In this document: piece after piece, positions 36,601 to 64,000 of the stretch
How positions within the stretch are numbered: position 1 is the first letter of the stretch
How the letters are laid out: each line of letters starts with the position of its first letter
DNA from: Solea solea
Lineage: Eukaryota > Chordata > Actinopteri > Pleuronectiformes > Soleidae
Assembly: GCF_958295425.1 (NCBI RefSeq)
Contig: NC_081146.1
Coordinates: 20,097,458-20,161,457, forward strand
Direction of reading: 5' to 3'
DNA length: 64,000 bases
Notes under the pieces: generated by a model
What the model was told of the DNA's origin: nothing
Databases searched by the model: none
What the model saw: the letters and a program-made list of their open reading frames with translations, nothing else
Made by a program: the position numbers and the translations under genes

Positions 36601-39375
36601 CGTGAAGGAGTCTCTATTTCAGAGGCTCACCGGTCAGTTCTGCACCATTCAGACTCTGAAGAAAGGTCAGGCCTACGCTGCCGAGGACAAGACGTCCGTG
36701 GACGAACGCCTTAGCATTCTGCTCAAAGGAAGGTATGTGCAGCTCTTGTTCTTCTGTTACATGATCATCTGGAGAGAGGATCATCCAGGCATGTGCTTAT
36801 CAAAATGATAAACAAGATTATAATAAATAGCAAATAGCAACACTCCAACTTGTTTGTGTTTAGTTAGTTGGGCCTGCAAGTTGATTATACAAAATACAAA
36901 AAATACATTTGTACTAATTTAATGTGTAAATGCTCTTGTACACCCCCTCACAACATAATACATGAATACTTTACCAACCCACTCACCACTCATGCTCTTT
37001 TATTGTTTTTCACATTATTATTATCCTAATCATCACATTATTATTATCAAAATCATTCAGCCCCTACTGTACAGTATGTGGTATAATTTGTTTCAGATGG
37101 CTCTTAATTGTGTCTTAAATTGCACTGCACTATCTCTGTGATTATATTCTGAATTTTAAGTGGTATAGAATATTGTATTTTGGTGCTAAATGACTAGACG
37201 ATAAGGAAATATAATACTTTTTTTTTTTAACTCTTTTTGTTTGCAGATTTGTTTCTGCTTTACAGGGTCACTAATAATACCAATAATCATCTCTCTATGT
37301 TTGCCCATGCTCCAGTGAGATTTAAATATCAGTAGTGAGAAGGGGAGATGACAAAATGAATGCGTGCCTCAATGTAATTTGCCAGTATTAGGTACAGGAT
37401 ATTAAATTTAGAAGTGATGAATGCAATTATTACAAAGAAACAAAATTACAGAGCTCTCCCCTCGCACAGCAAAGTACGGCAATTTAATCCAACACAGTAT
37501 CAGCAGTTACATCAGCCCTCACGCATCTACAATATAATGAAAGAACCATCCCAGGACGTTTTATGATTATTATTGTTATTGTTTGTGAATATGAGCCATT
37601 TTAGAGGGTTTTTATTTAATTGTGAAGTGATTTATGGAAATGATGTAGAAAATGCAATAGGGAATTTAACACATTATAAATCTTCATTTTAAGTTTTTAA
37701 CATTTTTAAAAAGCCTTATGTTCAGGGTGCATTTTGATCGACTGAACAACAATGGGAGTAATTTGGGAGGTGAGCATCACCCAGTGGTCATTAGAGGAAC
37801 TTCAAATGACCATTAGAGTCTTCAGATTCAGATTCAGTCAACTTCATTGATCCCAGGAGGGCAATTCATTTACACCTTACCCTAATTACATTCAGACAAA
37901 CAACAATCAAAATCGAATATGTCAAGGCATAGATCGACAAAAGAGACAGTTATTGCTCCTTTGGCTTCACCAGTAAACCCCGGCCTTTCAACTCAAGGCT
38001 AAATATCTGAGTTTGCACTTTGGCTCATGATTTAAACCTGAGCTCTGACGTGTACATTTCTTTGATGACAGGATGAAGGTGTCGTACAGAAGCCATTTCC
38101 TACACAACATCTACACCAGCTCCTTCATTGACTCTCCAGAGTTCAGGGCCACAGAGATGCACAGAGGAGAGAAGTTCCAGGTAATATAGAATCATAGATC
38201 ATACACCCTGAAAAACAGTTTTTGTTGCTATTATGATATTTTGATATTGACTGGCTATTGATTGACAGGTGACAATTGTTGCAGAGGAGAACTGCAAGTT
38301 CTTGTGCTGGTCTCGGGAGAGGCTCACCTACTTCCTGGAGTCAGACACTTTCCTCAATGAAGTGTTCCGCTACCTTATCGGCAAAGATATCACCAATAAA
38401 CTGTACTCTCTGAACGACCCCACACTCAGTGACAAGGTGGGTCAAACTCTTGCTCTCCGATTTGACTGTAAACTTCACTCACTGGCTGCTTTATAAGGTA
38501 CAAACTATAACGAATAAAGTGGCAGGAGTGGCACCTGCCGCTGTAGCCCATCTACCTCAAAGTTTGACATGTTGTTGAATCCAGAGATAGTTGAGTTTTC
38601 ACCCAGAAAACTGATGTCAACTGCATATTTTCTCTTTTTTGGACAATTATCCATAAACTATACAAAACTGTTGTGCATGAAAATCCCACGTTTCTTTCTT
38701 TCTCATTCTGCTACTTCAGCAGGTGGTTTTGACCATGTCTTCATGCCTAAATGCTTTGAGTTGCTGCCATGTTGGCTCATTAGATATTTGCATTAACAAG
38801 CAGGTAAACAGGTGGCATACTGTGTGTTTCCCAGGCAGTGAAGAAGATGGAGCGTCAGCCCACCCTCTGCTCTCAGCTGTCTATGATGCAGATGAGGAAC
38901 AGCATGGGGAGCACCAACGACACCGATGATGTGCTCAACCAGATCCTACGAGGAGGATCTACTGGTTCATCCCTCCGTAAGTCAAGTGCTTCAATGTGAC
39001 CGCTAAGAATTTTGGCACAGACCATACGCACATTCAACCTAACCCATATCTGTTAAAATGAGAGACAATCACAGGTCCTATCTGAGAGAATCTGTTTGTT
39101 CACTCATTCTCTGCTGAGGTTTTTGTAGTGTAATATAGATGAGAGTTTTGGTTCTTTGTGACATATGACCACTTCTTTTGTCTTCTGGGCCAAGCTCATG
39201 CATTTCTTTCCACCCCTCAGTGCTGTGATACTTGTGTTTATTTCTAGAAAAATCACCTACCACCAAGGCATCCAAGATGAACCCAATAGAAGAAAGTATG
39301 GAAGATGATGTTTTCAAAGAATCTGCTCCTTCTAAGTCCGCCCGTATGCCCAGCACTTCCACTGAGGAAGTGTAA
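33699..39375 (+). CDS. bves: Blood vessel epicardial substance / Popeye domain-containing protein 1, complete, seven coding exons
   Basis: Coding exons: 33699-33924, 36007-36131, 36545-36732, 38072-38180, 38269-38436, 38835-38976, 39248-39375; 1086 nt, 361 aa (human 360). A noncoding exon ends at 32800. BVES (POPDC1) is a three-pass membrane protein of heart and muscle with a cytoplasmic Popeye domain binding cAMP; it acts in cell adhesion, vesicle traffic and pacemaking. Extracellular N-terminus with a sequon NGT (Asn30). Three membrane segments are at about 43-63, 70-88 and 93-112. The Popeye domain has [16 protein letters not shown] and [19 protein letters not shown], then the cAMP-binding DSPE at 200-203 and FQVTI at 215-219, then [13 protein letters not shown] and [15 protein letters not shown]. 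The C-terminal tail is Ser/Thr-rich. Phases all agree. It is a tandem paralogue of popdc3. Confidence 0.96.
35210..35510. repeat. Interspersed repeat with GGTGTGCTCC motif in bves intron 2
   Basis: GC-richer than its surroundings; contains GGGGCGAGGTGCTGGACC, GACTGGAGACTCAGGAAATA, GAGCAGGTGTGCTCCCGCC and TGGAGGCGGAGC. It resembles a fish repeat of LTR-like character. I cannot assign the class. Confidence 0.4.
35742..35950 (-). repeat. 'TAGGGCTGCAACTAA' MITE, reverse copy in bves intron 2
   Basis: Starts TTAGGGCTGCAACTAATGCA, then AATCGATTATTTTCTCCATT, CAAACCTGGAAATTATGATA, AATCATTTCTTTGTCATATG and CACATTTAAGAAGCT. The right end is lost. Confidence 0.8.
38489..38822 (+). mobile_element. 'TTTATTAGGTACACCTGT' repeat element in bves intron 6
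   Basis: Motifs in family order: TTTATAAGGTACAAAC at the left end, TTTGACATGTTGTTGAATCC, GTGCATGAAAATCCCA, TTTTGACCATGTCTTCATGC, CTAAATGCTTTGAGTTGCTG, GCATTAACAAGCAGGTAAAC and AGGTGGCAT at the right end. The same element is at 41747-42190, and its left end at 63268-63300. It is a common teleost DNA-type repeat whose ends are mirrored. It stops about a dozen bases before the exon 7 acceptor. Confidence 0.8.
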
Positions 39376-40085
39376 CCTGCAGGTGACAAATGTATATCAT
39401 CGAATGTATACATGTTTATTTTTTTTAAAGATTGCATTTATGTGGGTTTATTATTAGAAGATTTGTTTAAGTTGCATTGGTTTGTTTATTTGACCCAATG
39501 ACTTGAGAATAGCTGAAACATCAGGATCACCCTCTGGTGGCTGGTAGAAGTACAGGTCATAAACCCAGCCACTTCATAAATTGGTGGAAAATAAAACATT
39601 AGAATACAAGAGAATTATAACACATTTCTAGTAAACATTGCCTTTGACATTTCTTCCACATTATATGATAATAGGATCATTTGTGGGTTAATCATAAATA
39701 GTGAAACCTTTCACGTCACATATACAAGTTCATTTTGTTTATATCAATTTTTTGTTCTTCAAATGGTCACAATATGTGTAAATTACAATTATTCTCCATT
39801 AGTCATTATTATCAGGGTTCCCACAACTAATTAATAGTTATAAGGTCCTATTACTTCAGATCACAATGAGATTTATTTCTGGAGAATATAACTAGTGAGT
39901 CTTTTGTCTGCACTGATGCGTCACTTGTTTTGTGTTTTTTGATTTACATAACAGACGTTTTGTTACCGAGGATTTTCCTGAGAAGTTATTTTATTTACAG
40001 TATGTGTGTTTATGCATTCTTCATAAATGTCTGAACCACAAGCCATTGTACTCTGTGTGTTCAATAAACATTTGGTGTGTGTATG
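39376..40085 (+). other. bves: bves 3' untranslated region
   Basis: This follows the stop at 39373-39375. It has AATAAA hexamers at about 39591 and 40063; the latter, in a T/G-rich setting, is the likelier end. A part near 39815 (CAGGGTTCCCACA) resembles the end of the MITE at 17823. Confidence 0.55.
40063..40068 (+). terminator. Poly(A) signal AATAAA, bves (possible)
   Basis: AATAAA followed by a GTGTGTGTATGTCC downstream element. An earlier AATAAA at about 39591 could also be used. Confidence 0.5.
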
Positions 40086-41000
40086 TCCTGTCCTGGCCTG
40101 TTTGCTTTTTGCTGGTGTGACATTCATATTATATCATTCTTATTATTCTTATTCTTATTATAATATTGATATTTAAGTATTTGTTGGAGTGTGATGCCTC
40201 CCTGTGGCCAGAGTGTGTTTGTACCATGTATGTTAGGTACACTTACAGGCGATTAAAATTCAAACAACTTCATTGTTCCCATTACGATTGATGAATGTGG
40301 AGCTTATATGCAAAAAATATACAGAAAATCAAGATACATGGATGGATACATCTATCTATCTATCTATCTATGTATCTATCTATCTATATATCTATCCTGT
40401 CAAAGAGACCATATCACAGATATGATTTTACTTGGGATTTACGTCGTTAAACGTTTTGAAATGAATGTGCATATTAATTCACATTGTATTATTAACGTTG
40501 TGTTATATTGTGTCTTGATGTGTGAATCATTGTGGTGTGCTTTTGCTGAACTCTGGACTGTTCTTTTTGTTGTGTACTTCACTTGTACTTAATCTCACAA
40601 CTGTTCAGAAAGTGTCAGTGTGATTATTGTTCTCAAGTCATCTACATTCTTACTGCAGTCTCAATTTATATGATTCTTTCTTAAGCCATACTGTTTTGAC
40701 CTGCTCCAGGCTAGCTTTCTATTCCTTGTAAACGTTTTTAAAGTGTAAATTCATCTTTAGCCTGTTCCACCGGCCAACATTTCCCATCAATTCTCCACTT
40801 AATGAGTTAAAACATTAAAACTCACCTCCTTATCTTTACCGTGGTATAAGCAGAACGTTCCTTAAAACTCTGTTTAGAACTCTTCCATCTTTCCGTCCAA
40901 CTACAACAAAGGTTTGTGACGCGTTATTTAATAAAACTAAACACTAGGGCGGTTGTCCAACGGAAATGACCGTTATGACCTTTAGAAACCACATCACCCA
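40086..41000. other. bves-hace1 spacer
   Basis: Short, gene-free. It holds a TATC microsatellite (40350-40396). No lin28b-like cold-shock or CCHC zinc-knuckle coding sequence was seen here. Confidence 0.65.
40350..40396. repeat. (TATC)n microsatellite
   Basis: About eleven TATC/TATG units with one ATATA interruption. Confidence 0.95.
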
Positions 41001-41245
41001 CAGTGCTTTGCGTTTGAACGTCATCATAACAGGAAGTAGCAGAGGCTAGGCAGCCGCTGTAGGAGAATGAGCGAAGCTGTGAGGCAACAGGGAAAATAAT
41101 AAGTGTACTGTAGATGACTGTGTGTCGGAGGAGTGGTTCCTCGTCTGCCAGCGCTCATGGACGACGCCCAGGACCGACGCCGTCACATTAACAACAAATA
41201 AACCTGACACGGGTGAGGCTTTTTCTAGTGGACCGTTCACCTATG
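41001..41245 (+). promoter_or_regulatory. hace1: hace1 promoter and 5' leader with two upstream ORFs
   Basis: An ETS-type AGGAAGTAG is at 41031-41039 and a TATA box is missing. The leader before the start codon holds two upstream ORFs: 41067-41099 (10 codons) and 41114-41191 (25 codons). The second is in frame with the main start but stops before it. The transcription start is unknown; if it lies after 41067, the first would be absent. Confidence 0.5.
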
Positions 41246-59525
<18,280 letters not shown>

Positions 59526-61620
59526 ACTATCACATCAGCTCCTGCTACGGCGAGGGTCTGCAAATCTCAACAATCCCTCCTCAACAAACACAGACATTGT
59601 TTTTGTAGACCGGCAAAAAAGGGAAATCCACATTCTTACTCATGAGCTGCTGGAGAGGCACAACAGACTGAATGGGGGGGACCACAGGTTCTGGATCTCC
59701 ACTTGTACCTCAGGCAGAGCTTTTTTAAGAAAAAAAAAGAATCCAAGCTGGAATCTGGTTATTTTATTATGCAAATAATCATCTTTAAATTAGATTATTT
59801 TCATGCATTTAAGAAGATGAGCTGTCAACTTAGAACACAGGATAGTAACCGCAGTAAAGCATGTTCATGCAAGCTCACTGAATGTCAAGTATCGACTCAG
59901 TGTTTATAGATTTACATACGGACGCAGTGGAGAATTGATCAGTTTCAAAACATGCAATCCTCATCATGTTCATATCAGATTGCCTTGTTTTTAAAGAGAG
60001 CCTCCATCAGGCAAAAAATACCAGCACACTTGTATATCGTGCTGCCTTTTTCTGTCTCCGTCACCCCTTTTTTTAAGAGTCTCTGTGCTTTTGTGTCATT
60101 AAACAAAATGAGCCAAACTTCCCACTGTGGACATACACAGTGTGCTGTCTGAACCTGGCTGCAGGGATTTGCTCTTATTCAGTCACAAGAGATGGGAGCA
60201 TTAAATGTGGTCCGACCAGGGTGATGAGACTTGGCTTGTAGCCGACATTCCCGCTCCGATGGCTCGATGTTTCTTCATTGATCCGTCCAAAAACAGGAAT
60301 TATTGTATATAAAAGGGGAACAGTATTAAGATGCACCCTCAGTGGAAGTAAGGGGGCAGAAAAAAGAATCACCTTATCAAAATCAATCTTCTTTTGATTC
60401 TGATTCCATTATCTTTTAATAAAGGCCTTTTCCCACGGGTAACCAACAGATGTGGTAGCACAAGAGAATAGTGACGCTGAAAACGAGGCTTGGTTACCTT
60501 CTCCACTGAAAGCACCACCAAGCCTGAAGGCAGATCTCTTATGAAGCCGCCTGAAGAGTGTGACAAGAGATTTTAGTTCTCCGAGAGTCTATTTTATGTA
60601 CAAGAAAATAAAAATGGTATCGTTATTTAAATAGCGTATAAGTGAACCGATGGTCCTTGTGAATAGTTGCGTATCATTTTTGGGAAAAGTGCTGTAAGAG
60701 AAGTGACGACAGTAGTGTCCTAAAACTTTTGGCCGTTAAGTGCTGTCTTTTAAAAGAACACCTCTGTGTGTTTTATTTAAATATGTTATCATTTCTTCAG
60801 TTAAATGCAGATGCACGCTGATACTGTACCGATCCAAATACTGCAAAGACATTGTCAAGTTAGTAAAAAAAAAATGAATAAATCAATGTTCGATAGGGAA
60901 CACTAAAGGGATGCAATCAGTGCCGGAGAATATCTCAATATATTATTGGGTTACTACAAATTTGATGGACGATGACTGTTAAATGTTATATAACTATATA
61001 GACGAGGTGTTTGAGACATGTTGTCCGTTTGTCTGTATACTTCAGCTGTCGGAACACTCCCCGTATCTGTGTAGCTTAAACTGTGTCATGTGTTTTTACT
61101 GTGAAATGTTTTTTTTAGTCAGTATTCCTTTCTGTCATCAACATTTGTGCTTCATAAATAGTAACCTTGTGTAGTAATATCCTTTCGCTCGTGTACATCC
61201 CCGTCGAGTAGACTTTAATGAGGGCCCATACAACTTATGTAAACATGTTTGGCTCTCGGTGCCAAAAAACAAAAACAAAACGCTGGAATCGTCTGTGTAC
61301 ACAGCGATGCTGGAACGAAGACTTTTTTTATTTCTATACAGGAACGAGAATCACATCATGAATGTATCCGGTAGCCTAGTTTTCCGTCTTTTTTCCGCAT
61401 GTAAAGGGAGTGTACATATTGGTTTCAAAGTACCATTATCTAGCAGTATTGTTTGGAAAGCCTCGCTGAAAACGCTTTTGTAAACAGAGGCTCTTTTGCT
61501 GAAAATGGAGGATTTATACTGTAAACGCCTTGAGTATCAAATTATGCCATATTTGCCATAGATAAAGTATGTTTTGTGCTTTGAGATTTTATCCAATAAA
61601 CCTTGTTTTGGTAAGACGCT
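59526..61620 (+). other. hace1: hace1 3' untranslated region
   Basis: This follows the stop TAA at 59523-59525. No ORF here looks coding. A good AATAAA is at 61595-61600 followed by TTGTTTTGG, giving a 3' UTR of about 2.1 kb. Earlier hexamers such as 60608 are possible alternatives. Confidence 0.55.
61595..61600 (+). terminator. Poly(A) signal AATAAA, hace1 (likely)
   Basis: ATCCAATAAACCTTGTTTTG has the signal and a T/G-rich downstream element. Confidence 0.55.
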
Positions 61621-62292
61621 GCACAGGTGAACATGTCTAATGTTTCTGTGTGGAGCGTGAGTGAGTGTACGGGCAGCAGACGTGCAGCCCTTTGGTTGAG
61701 TGTGTGTTTGCCTGCATAGACATATGTGGCCACAGTGTGAGTGCTGTGTTGGGTCACCAGTTCCAAACAGCAGGTCTGCAGCTGCTAAATGGCCCCTAAC
61801 CGGTGTTTAGCGAGTCCAACATCTGCTGCAGCTCCGTCTTGACAGCACATTACACTCGCTGCAACTTCTGCCTCCTCGCTGCTCAAACCCTGTCACTGTA
61901 TTAGAGCAGAGGCGATGGCACAGCAGAAGACAAAAATCAATCGCCAAGACCAATCACACTGCCTTCAGAAAAACCTTGATATTAAAAGCTGAAAAAGTTG
62001 ACTGAAGCACAGAGCATCTATGATTTGAAATTGGAGTATGGCGTCTTGTTTGTAAGTGGAAATTCCTGTATTTTCTATTTTAAAGATTAAAAACCATGGT
62101 TCTCAAACAGGTACGTGTACTACCAGTGAGTGCTACACAAGCTTCTTCAGGTGATACAATTCTGCTCTACTGTATGTGCCAGGAATTTTGACCAGAGTAC
62201 GAAGAAAATGAAACGAATAACCACAAAAGAAATCTGAATAAATTAAATAATAATTCTCTTTATCTCTCGCACAATCTAATTTCAATCTAAAC

Positions 62293-62373
62293 GTATATGT
62301 GAGGAAGAGGAGGAGGATGATGAGAGAGCAAATGATCTTATTGGGAATAAACCTACATTGCTGTATTTTAGTG
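62293..62373 (+). repeat. Dispersed GA-rich repeat, copy 2
   Basis: Same sequence as 7621-7715 with one extra AGG unit. Confidence 0.6.
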
Positions 62374-63267
62374 TTGGTGGAAATTTTTTTTATCTAAATC
62401 CAGAGTTTCTTTTAGATCAGTTGAACAAACAATCTTGTGTCACAGAAGAATCAGGAGTCCACAGTAACACATGACTTATGAGGTCACTGTAACATGATAT
62501 TTTTTAAGTAGTGTAATATTTTAAATAAATAAAAAAAGAGCCTAAATACCCACAAATATAACACAATTATTTTATTGGCCATACAAGACTTTTCCATGCC
62601 AAACCTCACAGCAAGTATAAACCAGCGATTTACACTCGAGGGCTGTCTTTATGAGGACAGTGTTGACTGGTTACAATTAGAATACAAAGCACATGATAGG
62701 GTTTAAGGGGACATTTTTTGGGTTCACTCCAGAATGAAAAAATGATTAATTGTCCAATTAGAACTCAGTCACTACAGGACTTGCAAACGAGCAGTTCTGT
62801 ATATTGCAAAAGAATAGGCAATAGTTGAATAAACAGGTGTAAATGGTTACATCTGTTAGTGTTTCACTACATTTCCCCACCTCGTCTTGTTCTAGCCTAT
62901 ACACAGTTCATCAAAACAAAGTAATAATGCACTTCCTTCAGAAACAAGAGAAGCAAACGAGCAACAACACCAAAGACCGTTTTCTCACCATTTTGACACG
63001 GAAAGGAGACCCAGGTGTTGCTGATCATATTAATTAAGGAGCTAAATAACATCAACACAAACTGCTTCATGTCAAAATGGCTGCTGTGAAAAAAAGAGGA
63101 AAGTGTAGCCGGTGGAGAGTGGCGTGATTACGACTGCAGCAGAGGACGAGAGGAAACACATGTTAATCACAGGAGCCAGGTGTGTAGACAGGGGGCGCTG
63201 ATGAGGTGATTCAGGACAGGTGTGTGTCTGCGGAGCGAGGGGAAACCCATCCAACACTCACCAACCA

Positions 63268-63300
63268 TTTTATTAGGTACACCTGTTCAACTGCTCTTTA
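63268..63300 (+). repeat. Left end of the 'TTTATTAGGTACACCTGT' repeat, truncated
   Basis: ATTTTATTAGGTACACCTGT followed by TCAACTGCTC, the usual left end of the family found in bves intron 6 and hace1 intron 1. The rest is missing. Confidence 0.8.
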
Positions 63301-63419
63301 ACCCAAATGAACGTACATTCTATTCGACCTGTTTATAGTCTTAATGTTAATATTTTTCGATATTGTACTTTCACATTATGTTGAAATGTATATGTATTAT
63401 ATATAACCGTTATCTTTGC

Positions 63420-63484
63420 CGTCTTTGTTGCTGTCACTATGTAAATTTCCCCACTGCCGGACTAATAAAGGACTATTGTATCTT
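63420..63484 (+). repeat. LINE-type 3' tail
   Basis: CTATGTAAATTTCCCCACTG, CCGGACTAATAAAGGACTAT and TATCTTA are the characteristic tail of a fish non-LTR retrotransposon. Only the tail is present. Confidence 0.6.
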
Positions 63485-63724
63485 ATGGAAGATCCACTGA
63501 AGTTCAAACCAAGCATTAGAATATGGAAGAAAGATGACATAGGTCACTTTAAACTGGGCTTGTTTGACGGTGCCAGATATTTTGATCTGAGTATTTCAGA
63601 AACCCTTGAGTTTCCAGGATTTCTATGCACAATAGTCCCAAAAGAAGAAATATCCAGTCAGGTTCTGAATGATAGCGAGGCAACAGCATGGAAGGCACTT
63701 CTGACCGACATCAGAATCTCCTAA
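63485..63724 (+). CDS. Unrecognised 79-codon ORF
   Basis: ATG at 63485 to TAA at 63722-63724, with in-frame ORF reaching upstream to 63416. The composition is protein-like (FKPSIRIWKKDDIGHFKLGL, FDGARYFDLS, LEFPGFLCTIVPKEEIS, NDSEATAWKALLTDIRIS), charged, without low complexity or a membrane segment. I do not recognise the family. It starts right after a LINE tail, which suggests either an exon or retrocopy fragment or a transposon-derived frame. No splice sites are clear and the window ends 280 bp later. Confidence 0.3.
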   Translation: MEDPLKFKPSIRIWKKDDIGHFKLGLFDGARYFDLSISETLEFPGFLCTIVPKEEISSQVLNDSEATAWKALLTDIRIS

Positions 63725-64000
63725 TCTTTTTAACTCACCCCTGCGAAGAAGACGGCAGAGCTGTGACCTTCGTTCAACGCCAAGAGTCAAGTGAGGGAAG
63801 GAAAATGTGATTTGCCTCAAGACCTCGGAGATGAAGCTTGAAGCTTCTCTTGAATTTAAAAATTCTTCTTCTTTGCCTTGCAAGTTTTATTTTTTCCTGA
63901 AAGAGCTCAAACCCATGTTTGGTTATGTCAGGTCTAAGCGTGAAGTGTGATGATTGTTGATGAAGAGTCAGGGTAGAGGTGGGTTTTTAAAAATGGTGGT

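Larger units (their letters stand above)
61621..63415. other. Gene-free interval right of hace1
   Basis: No gene was recognised. A GA-rich repeat copy lies at 62293-62373 and a repeat end at 63268-63300. Other ORFs are short and without family. Confidence 0.6.

Noticed and set aside
40350..40396. Possible CRISPR-like array or satellite
   Set aside because: It is a simple TATC microsatellite in a vertebrate genome.

Overview
The window is a gene-bearing segment of a ray-finned (teleost, probably percomorph-like) fish genome. Five vertebrate protein-coding genes with GT-AG introns can be recognised, the genes are compact, and the spaces between exons are full of typical fish repeats: Tc1/mariner, RTE and CR1/L2-type LINE fragments, hAT-like MITEs, CA microsatellites and a 'TTTATTAGGTACACCTGT' repeat family. 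No bacterial, organellar or viral gene block was seen. The species cannot be determined.

Layout. 1-2150: first exon and promoter side of stt3b (oligosaccharyltransferase catalytic subunit), minus strand, running off the left edge. 2150-10900: gene-free and repeat-rich. 10900-19070: stx12 (endosomal Qa-SNARE syntaxin), plus strand, nine coding exons. 19070-26900: gene-free, holding a deleted Tc1-like transposon, an RTE-type LINE fragment and MITEs. 26964-30197: popdc3. 32500-40070: bves (popdc1). 41000-61600: hace1, a complete 24-coding-exon HECT E3 ubiquitin ligase. 61600-64000: repeats plus one unrecognised 79-codon ORF.

popdc3, bves and hace1 lie head to tail on the plus strand. This is the conserved vertebrate POPDC3-BVES-HACE1 neighbourhood, except that lin28b, which lies between BVES and HACE1 in human, is not here. 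popdc3 and bves are tandem paralogues: both encode three-pass membrane proteins with a cytoplasmic Popeye cAMP-binding domain, and they share two intron positions and an exon of identical length. stt3b (ER N-glycosylation), stx12 (endosome fusion) and hace1 (Rac1 ubiquitylation) have no obvious functional link to them; the grouping is chromosomal and not an operon.

All exon boundaries were derived by hand from GT/AG sites and reading phase, and the coding sums close: stx12 795 nt (264 aa), popdc3 891 nt (296 aa), bves 1086 nt (361 aa), hace1 2709 nt (902 aa). Gene identities rest on remembered family sequences, not on a search. I found no convincing new multi-gene system. The most unusual items are a nested transposon in hace1 intron 23, a transposon that seems to supply the branch-point region of bves exon 7, the inverted MITE pair in popdc3, and the unknown ORF at the right end.
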